Source of the DNA: Agathobacter sp.
GTDB lineage: Bacteria > Bacillota > Clostridia > Lachnospirales > Lachnospiraceae
Direction of reading: 5' to 3'
DNA length: 64,000 nt
NCBI GenBank assembly: GCA_022769125.1
Contig: JALEKN010000041.1
Span: forward strand, 1-64,000
Under the pieces are notes generated by a model. It had not been told where the DNA came from, searched no databases, and saw only the letters and a program-made list of their open reading frames with translations. Position 1 is the first letter of the stretch. Every line of letters starts with the position of its first letter. Positions 16,906 to 26,007 of this stretch are shown here, in pieces. Position numbers and translations under genes: made by a program.

Positions 16906-18116
16906 ACGGCTAAGCCCCCTTCTGCAATCTGCCCGTAAAATACTTCTAATTCCCTTTCCGTCATAAGTTTTGGAACCGGATATAATGGATTTGCTTCCTT
17001 TTCGGCATGATGTGCCATCATTGGGACATCTTGTTTTCGAATACCGGAAATCTTCGACGGAATCCCCATACTCTCATTGTACTCCTCAATTGCATCAATA
17101 AATTTCTTCGCCCCGGCTGCATCAGAGTCTGCTTCCGTACTTACCCCTGCCGCAATTCCAAGTTCATGAAGTTTTTTGTGTGCACTTTTTCCGTAGGTCT
17201 TCAAAACATATGGCATAACAACCGCATTTGCAAGACCGTGTGGGATTCCATACTGACCTCCAAGAGAATGAGCCACTGCATGGATATATCCTACATAGGA
17301 TTTTGAAAAAGCAATCCCTGCTTTATACGCGGCATGCAGCATATTGTCACGCGCCTTTTTGTCCATCGGATTATTATATGCGCTTTTAATATTTTTAAAA
17401 ACAAGAGTGGTTGCCTCGAGAGCAAGTTTTCTTGTCTCCCTTGTAGTGGAGCGGCCGATATAAGCTTCTACCGCATGTGTAAGTGCATCCATTCCTGTTG
17501 TTGCTGTCAAATGTGGCGGCAGCGAATACGTCATTTCCGCGTCAAGTACCGCATAGTGTGGAATCAGCGGAAAGCTCATTAACGCATATTTGTGATGCTT
17601 TTGGGGATCCGATATAACAGCTGCAAGTGTCACTTCACTTCCGGTTCCTGCCGTTGTCGGAATTGCTATGAGTGTTGGCAGCTTCCGCATTACCTTCAGT
17701 ATACCTTTCATCTGTTCTACGCTGCGCCCCGGATATGCCAGTCTTGCTCCAAGTGCCTTTGCACAATCCATTGAAGATCCACCACCAATTGCGATCAGTC
17801 CATCACAATGTTTCTGTTTGTATAAGGCAAGCGCATCCTCAACATTTTCTACGGTTGGGTTCGGCTGTGTTCCATCATACACGGCATATGTGATACTTTT
17901 TTCTGATAAGACCTTCTCCAATGGCTTGGTAAGTCCATTATTTACAATTCCTTTATCTGTCACAATCAGAACTGACTTCAGTTTTTCTTTTTCAAAGACT
18001 TGCGGCAATCTGCTACAGGAATTAATAATCTTAGGCTCACGATACGGCAGGATTGGAAGTACGAGCCGAAATCCCATTTGAAAAATTCTGCAATATAGTG
18101 CTTTTATAAAGAACAT
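16902..18116 (-). CDS. Iron-containing alcohol dehydrogenase
   Basis: A 404-aa group III dehydrogenase. The NAD-binding GGGSSMDCAK and IPTTAGTGSEVT are present, as are the metal-site segments MDALTHAVEAY and AVAHSLGGQYGIPHGLAN. It interconverts alcohols and aldehydes. GGGGGAA precedes the ATG. It lies 11 bases downstream of the MarR gene and is translationally coupled to the aldehyde dehydrogenase, so the three genes form one unit controlled from the MarR promoter. Confidence 0.93.
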   Translation of the reverse strand: MFFIKALYCRIFQMGFRLVLPILPYREPKIINSCSRLPQVFEKEKLKSVLIVTDKGIVNNGLTKPLEKVLSEKSITYAVYDGTQPNPTVENVEDALALYKQKHCDGLIAIGGGSSMDCAKALGARLAYPGRSVEQMKGILKVMRKLPTLIAIPTTAGTGSEVTLAAVISDPQKHHKYALMSFPLIPHYAVLDAEMTYSLPPHLTATTGMDALTHAVEAYIGRSTTRETRKLALEATTLVFKNIKSAYNNPMDKKARDNMLHAAYKAGIAFSKSYVGYIHAVAHSLGGQYGIPHGLANAVVMPYVLKTYGKSAHKKLHELGIAAGVSTEADSDAAGAKKFIDAIEEYNESMGIPSKISGIRKQDVPMMAHHAEKEANPLYPVPKLMTERELEVFYGQIAEGGLAV

Positions 18117-18127
18117 AACTTTTCCCC

Positions 18128-18577
18128 CTATTGTTTTTCCAATTGCTGTACAATTGCATCAAGACGCTCGCTGATCAAAGACAGGCTTCGGTAAAAACGG
18201 ACACGCTCATCTTCGCTTAGATCATCACTTACCTCATCAAGTACGTTCGCTATCTTATCGGAGATTTTTTCCCCAACTTCACGCCCTTTCTCCGTCAGGA
18301 TAAACGTGCTTTTATACTTTTTCGCAGCCGTCGACTTACAGACCAGGTAGCCATTTTTTTCCAGATAGTCAAGTGCCCTGGAAATTGTTGCCTTGTCTTC
18401 CTCGCACCGCTCGCACAAGTCCGTTGCGGTCAGTCCCTCAATGGTATACAAATAGTACAGGCATGAAATATGTACACTCCTCAAATCGTATTCTGCCATT
18501 TTTGCATTTTTTATCTTTCGAATATTCCGGTTGATACGGTTGATCAGCACCGTAAATGTTTCAAAGCGTTCCTTCAA
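18128..18577 (-). CDS. MarR family transcriptional regulator
   Basis: A 149-aa winged-helix protein with the core GLTATDLCERCEEDKATISRALDYLEKNGYLVCK and the basic wing that follows; the C-terminal helices form the dimer. It starts with TTG at 18577, five bases after GGGGGTG. Two near-identical palindromes overlap its promoter, which implies autorepression and control of the two dehydrogenase genes downstream. The ligand is unknown; a reactive aldehyde or phenolic compound would be typical of the family. Confidence 0.9.
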   Translation of the reverse strand: MKERFETFTVLINRINRNIRKIKNAKMAEYDLRSVHISCLYYLYTIEGLTATDLCERCEEDKATISRALDYLEKNGYLVCKSTAAKKYKSTFILTEKGREVGEKISDKIANVLDEVSDDLSEDERVRFYRSLSLISERLDAIVQQLEKQ

Positions 18578-18590
18578 AACGACACCCCCT

Positions 18591-18657
18591 TTGTACTTGT
18601 TGATTTTTCAACAAGTACAAAGTTTAGCATATGCTTGTTGAGATGTCAACAAGTTGC
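18591..18657 (-). promoter_or_regulatory. MarR promoter with two palindromic operators
   Basis: Operator 1 (18591-18620) is a perfect 13-bp inverted repeat with a 4-base centre. Operator 2 (18634-18653) shares the same core, CTTGTTGA-N4-TCAACAAG. The centres are 38 bases apart. On the minus strand TTGACA (within operator 2), 17 bases and TAAACT form a promoter, so a bound dimer would block it. Confidence 0.8.
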
Positions 18658-18684
18658 ATCATATAAAGAATTTTACCATAAAAT

Positions 18685-18709
18685 AAAAAGGCTCTAACGG
18701 AGCCTTTTT
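18685..18709 (-). terminator. Terminator downstream of the aminotransferase
   Basis: A 10-bp stem AAAAAGGCTC / GAGCCTTTTT with a 5-base loop has T runs on both strands. It lies about 90 bases past the aminotransferase stop and upstream of the MarR promoter, insulating the two units. Confidence 0.85.
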
Positions 18710-18796
18710 ACAAATATCCGTCAGAACCTTTTTCCTATTGTCTTTAAGATTATTAAATTATGTTTTAACTTTTTGTCTAAATACTGACTTCGTATA

Positions 18797-19999
18797 TTAC
18801 CCTTCCGTAGTTCCGTTATATCTACGATATAGGCGTTCGAATGCCGGAAGAGAACGTTTGATCATCTCCCCATCCACGCAGTACGAAATACGTACCCAGC
18901 CCGGACATCCAAATCCATTTGCAGAAACAACCAGCAGGTCTTCCTCTTTTGCCTTCTCACAGAATGCATCCGCATCCTCCTCCAAAGCCTGTACAAACAA
19001 ATAGAACGCTCCCTGTGGTTTATGGCAATGGTATCCGATCTTCGTCAGTCCCTCGTAAATCAGATCACGGTTTGCACGGTATGCATCAATATCTCCGGTC
19101 TGGCCAATACACTTTACCAGCATCTTCTGCATGAGGCTCGGCGCGCAGACATATCCAAGTGCCCGTCCTGCCCCCGCGCACGCAGCATACACCATGCGGC
19201 TGTCACACACCTCATCCGGCACCAGCACCCATCCGATACGCTCTCCCGGAAGGGACAAGGACTTACTGTAAGAGTAGCATACTAATGTATTTGCATAATA
19301 TTGGGTTACAAATGGCACCTTGGTATCATAGGCGATCTCGCGATACGGTTCATCGGCTATGAGGAAAATCTGTGTATGGTACTCCTCCTGTTTCCGGTTC
19401 AAAAGTTCTGCCAATTTCTGTATTGTCTCCTCTGAATAAATTGCTCCAGACGGATTGTTCGGGGAATTGATGACAACGCCCTTTGTATGTGGGTTGATTC
19501 TCTTTTCCAATTCATCGAAACGTATCTGAAACTCCTTCGTATCTGCCGGGACAATAACCGGAATTGCTCCCACAGCCTCAATGAACACCTTATACTCCGG
19601 GAAGAACGGAGCAATAATAATAAACTCGTCCTCATTGCTGCAGGTAAGTGCCTTAAAACAGATGGATAATGAAGCGGCAGCTCCCATCGTAATATAGAAA
19701 TTATCCGCGCGAAAAGAAGTTCCATGTTCCTTATTCAGATATTCCGCGATTGCCTCTCTCGTCCCGACATCTCCCTGCGCAGATGTATATCCGTGGAGGG
19801 AAAGTGAATCCAGATGCTCTGTCAGATCACGGATTGTTTCATTGACACAATCCGGCGCGGGGATGCTCGGATTACCGATGGAAAAATCATACACATTTTC
19901 CACACCGACAACGGCTGCCCTTTGCTTTCCATACTCAAACAGTTCACGGATTGCAGAACGTTTGCTTCCCAATTCATACATTTTCTCTGATACTACCAT
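18797..19999 (-). CDS. PLP-dependent aminotransferase, class I/II
   Basis: A 400-aa fold-type I aminotransferase of the aspartate/aromatic group. Visible motifs are FSIGNPSIPAP near residue 40, HGYTSAQGD, the PNNPSGAIYS turn, ADEPYREI and the PLP lysine in SYSKSLSLPGERIGW near residue 250. The specificity cannot be assigned from sequence; aspartate, alanine and aromatic amino acids are all possible. It is monocistronic, with a terminator downstream and its own leader upstream. Confidence 0.88.
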   Translation of the reverse strand: MVVSEKMYELGSKRSAIRELFEYGKQRAAVVGVENVYDFSIGNPSIPAPDCVNETIRDLTEHLDSLSLHGYTSAQGDVGTREAIAEYLNKEHGTSFRADNFYITMGAAASLSICFKALTCSNEDEFIIIAPFFPEYKVFIEAVGAIPVIVPADTKEFQIRFDELEKRINPHTKGVVINSPNNPSGAIYSEETIQKLAELLNRKQEEYHTQIFLIADEPYREIAYDTKVPFVTQYYANTLVCYSYSKSLSLPGERIGWVLVPDEVCDSRMVYAACAGAGRALGYVCAPSLMQKMLVKCIGQTGDIDAYRANRDLIYEGLTKIGYHCHKPQGAFYLFVQALEEDADAFCEKAKEEDLLVVSANGFGCPGWVRISYCVDGEMIKRSLPAFERLYRRYNGTTEG

Positions 20000-20046
20000 G
20001 TCAGCCTCCTCATTGAATATTTAATCTTTTTTTAACTTTATCAAAT

Positions 20047-22854
20047 CTATTGTTGCTTTCTGCTTTTCCACTCTTCGTAGGCATCTTTATGAATGCGTTC
20101 CATCGAGTCTTTAAGCTCGTTTGCAGCCATGCGGAGTGCCCCAAGGCTTAGTACTGTCTGCTGCTCCAGCCCATCGGAGGTGGCAACAGTCACCCGGTAT
20201 TTATCCCGGAGTGCGTGCACCGTCCGCTCGATATACGCATCTGCCGTCTCATCCTGCTTGGTATAGACAACCTCGATGCCATTTTTTAAAGAATTGTCCT
20301 GTTCCTTTACCAGCTTATGGCTCCGTCCATCGTAAAACTCGCTGCGTCCGGGATTCCCCTTTGTCTTATAGGCATCAAACACCAGCAGCAGCCTGCACCG
20401 CTTGTATCCCTGATAATTGCACAGCTCATCCTTTAGCTTGTCCCTCGCTGCGTCCATATTGATCCGGGAAAGCTCATTTAATTCTTTCCAAGCGAAAATG
20501 ATATTGTATCCATCCACAATGAGATATTCTTCCTGCGGTCCGCGCGACGGATAAATTGGATTGCCTTTCTTGTCATATTTTACATGCGCGGGCTTTGAGA
20601 CCGCTTGCCCGTCTGCTCCTAAGACACGTTTTGAAGCCCATTTCCGCCGTTGCTGTTCTTCCATATCCTTATGGCTCATGCCAAACTCCCGCTCATAGAC
20701 ATCTTTAAGCTCCGCGTCCAGTTCTACCTCGCTCATTGATGCAACCGCTTTTGCCCAGCTTGTACGTCCTGCCGATTCCCCCATGTCCTGCGGTCCAAAC
20801 GTCTTGCCTTCACTGTCATAAGAGAATCCGTCCTTCGCTGCCAGTCCTGCCGCCTTTAACGCCTCATCGGACAGATCTCCGTGGTACACAAACGGCAGAT
20901 GCATATAATTTGGCACTTCATCCCACGGCACCACGAAACCGGAGCCATGCGCGCAGAACACCGAGCCGGTCGGGTTGCGGAAATCTGCCTCGCTGTCGTA
21001 GCCGATCTGTTCAATGACTTCTTTCGGGTTGTGACACACATCGTAGCCGGAAAGCTCCAATTGCAGATGTCCAAGTCCCTTGGAATAGGAATGTACCTCG
21101 CTCACATAATCCTGCAGGGTTGCTACCGGAGCACGTCCCCGGATACGGGTAAACTCTCTCCCATTCTGGCTTAAGAACTCCGGTGCCTCCATCTTCGCAA
21201 ACCGCTGTTCCAGATCCGTCATTGCGCGTCCCACCTGATCGGTTGGGATCTCAAGCAGAAACGAGTAGAACGGCTCCAAGAGCACCGACTCTGTGGATTT
21301 AAGCCCCTGACGGATCGCCCGGTATGTCGCCTGCCGGAAGTCTCCACCCTCTGTATGCTTGATATGCGCCCGCCCTGTCAGTATCTTGACCTTTACATCG
21401 GTCAGTGCCGAACCGGTCAGCACACCCTTATGCTCCCGCTCCTCGACATGCGTTGCGATCAGCCTCTGCCAGTTGCGGTCAAGCACATCCTCGCTGCACA
21501 CAGATTCCACAGTAATGCCACTCCCCGGCTCGCCCGGAGCCAGCAGCAGATGTACCTCCGCATAGTGGCGCAGTGGCTCAAAATGTCCGACACCCTCCAC
21601 CGGTGCCGCAATCGTCTCCTTGTATACAATGCTTCCCGGTCCGAAACGCACCACAACTCCAAAACGGTCTTTGATCCGGCGCACCAGCACCTCCATCTGA
21701 ACCAGTCCCATCAACTGTACATGGATCTCCCGCAGTTCTTCATTCCATACCACATAAAGCTGTGGGTCTTCTTCCTCCAGCAAGCGCATATTTTTTAGGA
21801 ACTCTGCCAGATTGATTTCTTCCGGTAAAATTAATTTATAATTTAACACTGGTTCCAAAACTGGAGTATTGATCTGTTCGCGTTCTCCAAGCCCCATTCC
21901 GGGAAATGTTGCCGTAAGTCCTGTGACCGCACAGACCTCACCGGCATTTACCAGTTCTGCTGTCTCATACTTTTCCCCGGAGTACAGACGGATCTGGTCG
22001 ATTTTTTCAATCAGCTCATTCTGCGGGTATGCGATCTTATCCCTCACCGCCAGAGTTCCACCCGTGATCTTAAGATAGGAGAGCCGCATTCCCCGCTCAT
22101 CCCTGCCGATTTTGTACACTCTCGCCGAGAACTCTTCCGGATAAGTTCGTTCCTCTGTAAAGCGCTTCAATGTATACAAAAGCTCATCCACACCCTCCGC
22201 GCGCAATGCCGATCCATAATTGCACGGAAAAAGCTTCCTCTCCCGGATTGCCTGCCGAATAAGCTCATCCCCGATATGTCCACTTTCTGTATATGCGTCA
22301 AGCAGCACATCCTTGCACAATGCGATCTCCTCAAAGAAAGTCTCCTGCTCCTTCGCATCTACGCTGCCCTTCGACAACATCTGACGGCTATAACCCGTAA
22401 AATCAATACACACATCTGACAATTCACGCTTTAGTTCCTGCTGGAGCTTTCCTGCATCCGTCCCGTCCATATCCATCTTATTTATAAACAGAAATGTCGG
22501 AATATTATAGTGCTTAAGCAGTCTCCAGAGTGTTCTGGTATGTCCCTGCACGCCGTCTGTGCCGCTGATGACAAGTACCGCATAATCTAACACCGAGAGT
22601 GTCCGCTCCATTTCTGCCGAAAAGTCTACATGTCCCGGCGTATCCAAAAGCGTTACATTCCAATCCGGCTGTACGATCCTTGCCTGCTTGGAAAAGATCG
22701 TAATGCCGCGCTCCCGTTCCTGCACATCATTGTCCAGATAAGCATCCTGATGGTCTACTCTCCCCAATTGCCGGATCTGTCCGGTCTTATATAGTAACGC
22801 CTCGGAAAGCGTTGTTTTTCCTGCGTCTACGTGTGCTAAAATTCCAATAACCAA
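20047..22854 (-). CDS. Tet(M)-like ribosomal GTPase fused to a Rae1/YacP-like NYN nuclease
   Basis: A 935-aa two-part protein. Residues 1 to about 640 match ribosomal-protection proteins and EF-G: AHVDAGKTT (about 7-15), RGIT, DTPGH (71-75), NKMD (125-128), then domains II-V. After a charged linker, residues about 775-935 form a NYN domain starting YLIVDGYNIIFAW, followed by VFDAYK, TKQDETADAYIER and VATSDG, the acidic residues of the YacP/Rae1 family. Rae1 of Bacillus cleaves mRNA in the ribosomal A site. I infer a factor that enters the A site and cuts or rescues. I prefer the TTG start at 22854, 8 bases after GGAGG; the frame is open 5 codons further. A role in tetracycline resistance is possible but not shown. 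Confidence 0.85.
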   Translation of the reverse strand: MVIGILAHVDAGKTTLSEALLYKTGQIRQLGRVDHQDAYLDNDVQERERGITIFSKQARIVQPDWNVTLLDTPGHVDFSAEMERTLSVLDYAVLVISGTDGVQGHTRTLWRLLKHYNIPTFLFINKMDMDGTDAGKLQQELKRELSDVCIDFTGYSRQMLSKGSVDAKEQETFFEEIALCKDVLLDAYTESGHIGDELIRQAIRERKLFPCNYGSALRAEGVDELLYTLKRFTEERTYPEEFSARVYKIGRDERGMRLSYLKITGGTLAVRDKIAYPQNELIEKIDQIRLYSGEKYETAELVNAGEVCAVTGLTATFPGMGLGEREQINTPVLEPVLNYKLILPEEINLAEFLKNMRLLEEEDPQLYVVWNEELREIHVQLMGLVQMEVLVRRIKDRFGVVVRFGPGSIVYKETIAAPVEGVGHFEPLRHYAEVHLLLAPGEPGSGITVESVCSEDVLDRNWQRLIATHVEEREHKGVLTGSALTDVKVKILTGRAHIKHTEGGDFRQATYRAIRQGLKSTESVLLEPFYSFLLEIPTDQVGRAMTDLEQRFAKMEAPEFLSQNGREFTRIRGRAPVATLQDYVSEVHSYSKGLGHLQLELSGYDVCHNPKEVIEQIGYDSEADFRNPTGSVFCAHGSGFVVPWDEVPNYMHLPFVYHGDLSDEALKAAGLAAKDGFSYDSEGKTFGPQDMGESAGRTSWAKAVASMSEVELDAELKDVYEREFGMSHKDMEEQQRRKWASKRVLGADGQAVSKPAHVKYDKKGNPIYPSRGPQEEYLIVDGYNIIFAWKELNELSRINMDAARDKLKDELCNYQGYKRCRLLLVFDAYKTKGNPGRSEFYDGRSHKLVKEQDNSLKNGIEVVYTKQDETADAYIERTVHALRDKYRVTVATSDGLEQQTVLSLGALRMAANELKDSMERIHKDAYEEWKSRKQQ

Positions 22855-22961
22855 ATTATAATCCTCCAAAAAAGCAATTTTATTCTATCACACATTGCAT
22901 CTTTCGTGTATAATAAAACCTATGCTACCTAGAAATATTTTCGCACCAAAGGAGTACAACC

Positions 22962-24248
22962 ATGAACAAAAAAGAAATTCTGGAATTAAAGCGCCGCTTC
23001 AAAAAAGAGAGCGTGACATTTACCCACCTATGCGGCTGCTATGTCGACTGCAATCACAATAAGATCTGCAAATGGGGCGGTAAATTTTTAAATTTGGAAG
23101 AAGATGAGTTTTTTAAATATCTGGAGATCGCAAACAAGGCACTTTCCGGCACACTTGGCAACAATCTGCTCGAACTGCATTTCCCGACAGAGGAGGAAGC
23201 AGTCGGCGGCCGCCAGCAGATTCTGATGGCACTCCGCGATACCAAGCTGGAGGACGAGACTCTGTTGGATCGTTACTATGACCTGATCATCGATACATAC
23301 GACCATGCCGGCAACTATCTGATCCTTCTGTACCACGATGTGTATGATGTAATGAAGCGCACCAACGACAACATCAATCTGGATGAGTCCGAGGAAGCCT
23401 TTGAGTACCTGATCTGCGCGATCTGTCCGGTCGATCTGTCCAAGCCGGGACTTGGCTACCGCGAGGATGAGCAGCGGATCGGACCGCGTATCCGTGACTG
23501 GGTGGTCGGAGCACCGGACACCGCTTTTCTCTTCCCTGCCTTTAACGACAGAAGCACCGACATCCACTCCACACTTTTCTATACGAAAAATACCAAGGAG
23601 CCGCATTCTGAGTTTATGACCAACTGCCTCGGATGCCAAGTCGAGCGCACTGCCACAGAGCAGAAAATGGCATTTCATTCCATCGTCCGCAATGTTCTCG
23701 GACCGGATGACGAAGAAACAGACGGACTGCTCTTAGATATCCAGCAGAATCTAAGTGATATGGTGGATGAATACGCCGAGACCCACGATGAAGACGATGA
23801 TCCGTTTGTGCTAGACTCCGGAGTTATTGAAAAAGTCCTTGCCGATAGCAAGATTGACGAGGACAAAGCCTCCCGCATCGGCAAATCCGTTGAGGAGGTA
23901 TTTGGGGAAAAGCCGCCGGTAGCTGAGCATGTCATCGATGCAAAGGCGCTCGCAGCCAATGAGATCCGTGCAGAGAAAATGGCTTTAGAGGATCAGGTCG
24001 GCGATCTTACACTCCAGTTAAATGCCAAGGATGATGAATTGAAGGAGCGCACCTCCCAGCTCATCGAGAAGCAGGAGGAGATCGACAACTATATCGCAGA
24101 GACGAAGACCTACGATGTCGTCCTTCGCGTCAAACCGGAGAAGGCTTCACAGATCAAGTCCCAGATCATCGATGGCGAAAAATGCCTTGTCATCCCGATG
24201 AAGGACAACGAACACGCAACCATCAACGGTGTAAATACGACAGTTTAG
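22962..24248 (+). CDS. DUF4317 domain protein
   Basis: A 428-aa soluble protein that matches DUF4317 along its length: MNKKEILELKRRFKKE at the start, CGCYVDCNHNKI near residue 25, the FPAFNDRSTDIHS region near 190, and the conserved CLGC pair near residue 224. A coiled coil (about 325-385) is followed by a C-terminal segment with VVLRVKPEKASQIKSQ. Its function is unknown. It is read divergently from the GTPase-NYN gene, 107 bases apart. AAAGGAG precedes the ATG. Confidence 0.85.
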   Translation: MNKKEILELKRRFKKESVTFTHLCGCYVDCNHNKICKWGGKFLNLEEDEFFKYLEIANKALSGTLGNNLLELHFPTEEEAVGGRQQILMALRDTKLEDETLLDRYYDLIIDTYDHAGNYLILLYHDVYDVMKRTNDNINLDESEEAFEYLICAICPVDLSKPGLGYREDEQRIGPRIRDWVVGAPDTAFLFPAFNDRSTDIHSTLFYTKNTKEPHSEFMTNCLGCQVERTATEQKMAFHSIVRNVLGPDDEETDGLLLDIQQNLSDMVDEYAETHDEDDDPFVLDSGVIEKVLADSKIDEDKASRIGKSVEEVFGEKPPVAEHVIDAKALAANEIRAEKMALEDQVGDLTLQLNAKDDELKERTSQLIEKQEEIDNYIAETKTYDVVLRVKPEKASQIKSQIIDGEKCLVIPMKDNEHATINGVNTTV

Positions 24249-24313
24249 ATTTTTAAAGTCTTTACAGGAAAGCTCTGTTTTCGTTTCTACATAACATCAG
24301 ATTTTTCCACAAA

Positions 24314-24354
24314 AAGAGGCTGTTTCCCGCTTTATAAGCAGGAAGCAGCCTCTT
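24314..24354 (-). terminator. Terminator overlapping the end of the HTH-FlhA(C)-like gene
   Basis: A 14-bp stem (24314-24327 with 24341-24354) is followed by five T on the minus strand. The TAA stop of the gene (24332-24334) lies in the loop, so the 5' arm encodes the last residues. Confidence 0.8.
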
Positions 24355-25078
24355 CCATTTCTTCCATTATGTGGATCAGGTCTCTTATGGAACCGCCCTC
24401 TCTTACGATCTGCTGAAGCTTCCGCTCAATCTGTAAGTAAGAGACTTTTCCCGGAATAAGATCATCCACGATTCCCGGATAGTTCTCGCGCAGATTATCC
24501 ACCAGTGTCTTTACGATCTGCTTGTTGATCAGGTGATCGTAATTGTCGCTGCCGCATGAAAATACTGCATCTACCATCTGACAATACGCAGTTTCATCCA
24601 CACGCTCACAGTTGCCTTCCAGAAGTACCTTATCATAAGATAATACGCGGTACGCTTTCGGGGCTAACTGTGTATTGTCCCGGATGCGGATGAGCGGGAT
24701 CAGCTTTCCACTCGCCTTCGCAAGCTCCAGCCGCTTCTGATTGACATACCCGGTCTGCAGCCCCTGCGCGATGCAGGGAATCAGCTCCACGCCGCACTCC
24801 AGCAGCAACGGTTCTGCGATCAGATTGCTTCGGATCTCCGCATCGTCTGCAAAGCTTCCGTTCTCGACGACTTTTTCCTCCACGCCAAGCAATTCATTTG
24901 CCTTTATCCCAAGCACCTTACAGATATCACCCGCGAGCGCAAGATCCGGCATTCCGTTCCCCCGCTCCCATTTGCTGACCGCCTGCGGCGTCACTCCTAA
25001 CCGATCCGCAAGCTCCTCCTGCGTCATTCCCGCAAGCTGTCTGTGCGTGCAGATTGTTTGGCCAATCCGGTTTGACAT
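24332..25078 (-). CDS. XRE helix-turn-helix protein with an FlhA/FHIPEP-like C-terminal domain
   Basis: A 248-aa cytosolic protein. Residues 1-65 are a clear XRE domain (HRQLAGMTQEELADRLGVTP then QAVSKWERG). From about residue 85 the chain follows the cytoplasmic domain of FlhA: an LIP-type segment, then PLIRIRDNTQLAPKAYRV, and later VKTLVDNLRENYPGIVDDLI and IQKVLQ-like ERKLQQIVREGGSIRDLI. The central lobe of FlhA is shortened. FlhA(C) is normally the substrate-docking part of the flagellar export gate; here it has no membrane part and is joined to a DNA-binding head. GGAGG lies 6 bases before the chosen ATG. No flagellar gene is in the window. Confidence 0.8.
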   Translation of the reverse strand: MSNRIGQTICTHRQLAGMTQEELADRLGVTPQAVSKWERGNGMPDLALAGDICKVLGIKANELLGVEEKVVENGSFADDAEIRSNLIAEPLLLECGVELIPCIAQGLQTGYVNQKRLELAKASGKLIPLIRIRDNTQLAPKAYRVLSYDKVLLEGNCERVDETAYCQMVDAVFSCGSDNYDHLINKQIVKTLVDNLRENYPGIVDDLIPGKVSYLQIERKLQQIVREGGSIRDLIHIMEEMEEAASCL

Positions 25079-25171
25079 ATACATCCTCCTTTTGTCTGCC
25101 CTTATGATTTCTTATTGTATGCCAAAAGGAGGATGATGTAAATCAACGCTTTGTTGCCCGGCGCTCAACCC

Positions 25172-25765
25172 TTACTTGCGCCGGCTGTCTATGTATTCTG
25201 CTATGATGCGGGTTGTCTCATCGAGTCCGAGCTTGCTGCTGTTAATCGACAAGTCATAGTTTCTGGAGTCTCCCCACTTGCCTTCGCTGTAATGGTTGTG
25301 GTAGGTCTTGCGCTTTTTATCCTGCTGTTCGATCAGCTTCTGCGCTTTTTCCCTTGAAATGTTGTTACGCTCCATCGTGCGGACGATCTTCTGCTCCATA
25401 TCTCCCAGAATGAAAATACTGATCAGGTTCGGATTGCCCTTGAGCACACTCTCTGCACAACGTCCCACGATAACAAAGGACTCGCCTGCATCCGCTTTGC
25501 TCTTTAAATAGTCAAATTGCATTCGCGCAATATTCTCCTCCGGTGAGCTGCTATACCCGCGGACTGTTCTGGTAAAAAGTACATTTTTTGGGTTCTCATC
25601 ATACTTTTGCAGCTTCTCCGCGTTCAGTTCCTTCTCCACGGCAACATCCCTCAACAGATTGGAATCATACAGCGGAATCTTGTATCGCTCTGCAAGCTGT
25701 TGCGCGATGATATGTCCGCCACTTCCAAATTCACGTCCCAAAGAAATAATTAGTTGTTTCTCCAT
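25172..25765 (-). CDS. Cytidylate-kinase-like family protein
   Basis: A 197-aa P-loop kinase relative. The glycine-rich ISLGREFGSGGHIIAQQLA at the start is the phosphate-binding loop of the Cytidylate_kin_2 family, which lacks the classical GKS/T. FVIVGRCAESVL lies near residue 100, and an Arg-rich lid follows. True CMP kinase is usually encoded elsewhere beside rpsA or ispH, so this is a paralogue whose substrate is unknown. It has its own promoter about 105 bases upstream. Confidence 0.85.
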   Translation of the reverse strand: MEKQLIISLGREFGSGGHIIAQQLAERYKIPLYDSNLLRDVAVEKELNAEKLQKYDENPKNVLFTRTVRGYSSSPEENIARMQFDYLKSKADAGESFVIVGRCAESVLKGNPNLISIFILGDMEQKIVRTMERNNISREKAQKLIEQQDKKRKTYHNHYSEGKWGDSRNYDLSINSSKLGLDETTRIIAEYIDSRRK

Positions 25766-25868
25766 ACGACCACCTCTCCTGCCTGTATATTATATTCGTG
25801 CTTTTCTTATAAATTGTACACGTTTACATTCTGTTGTATGCGCCCTTGTTCTATCTGAATTTATATAC

Positions 25869-25897
25869 ATTATATATAATTTCTCTGACAATTTCAA
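25869..25897 (-). promoter_or_regulatory. Sigma-A type promoter of the cytidylate-kinase-like gene
   Basis: On the minus strand TTGAAA, 17 bases and TATAAT. The transcript would start near 25862, leaving a leader of about 95 bases in which I see no clear structure. Confidence 0.65.
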
Positions 25898-26007
25898 GCA
25901 AATGCATTTGAATTTAGATACATTTTATAAATTAAAGCACCGGCAGAAACGATTACATTGACCAATGGATCGGCAACGATGTACGCCTCTCGCGGTATAC
26001 AATTTCC

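Noticed and set aside
20047-22854. Calling the GTPase-NYN gene a plain tetracycline-resistance gene
   Set aside because: It has a C-terminal nuclease-like domain absent from Tet(M)/(O)/(W), and no mobile element is nearby; resistance cannot be claimed from sequence alone.
25925-26007. In-frame open stretch after the membrane protein stop (EAYIVADPLVNVIV...)
   Set aside because: It has no start codon or ribosome site, and read-through of the stop is unsupported; it may be old coding sequence.
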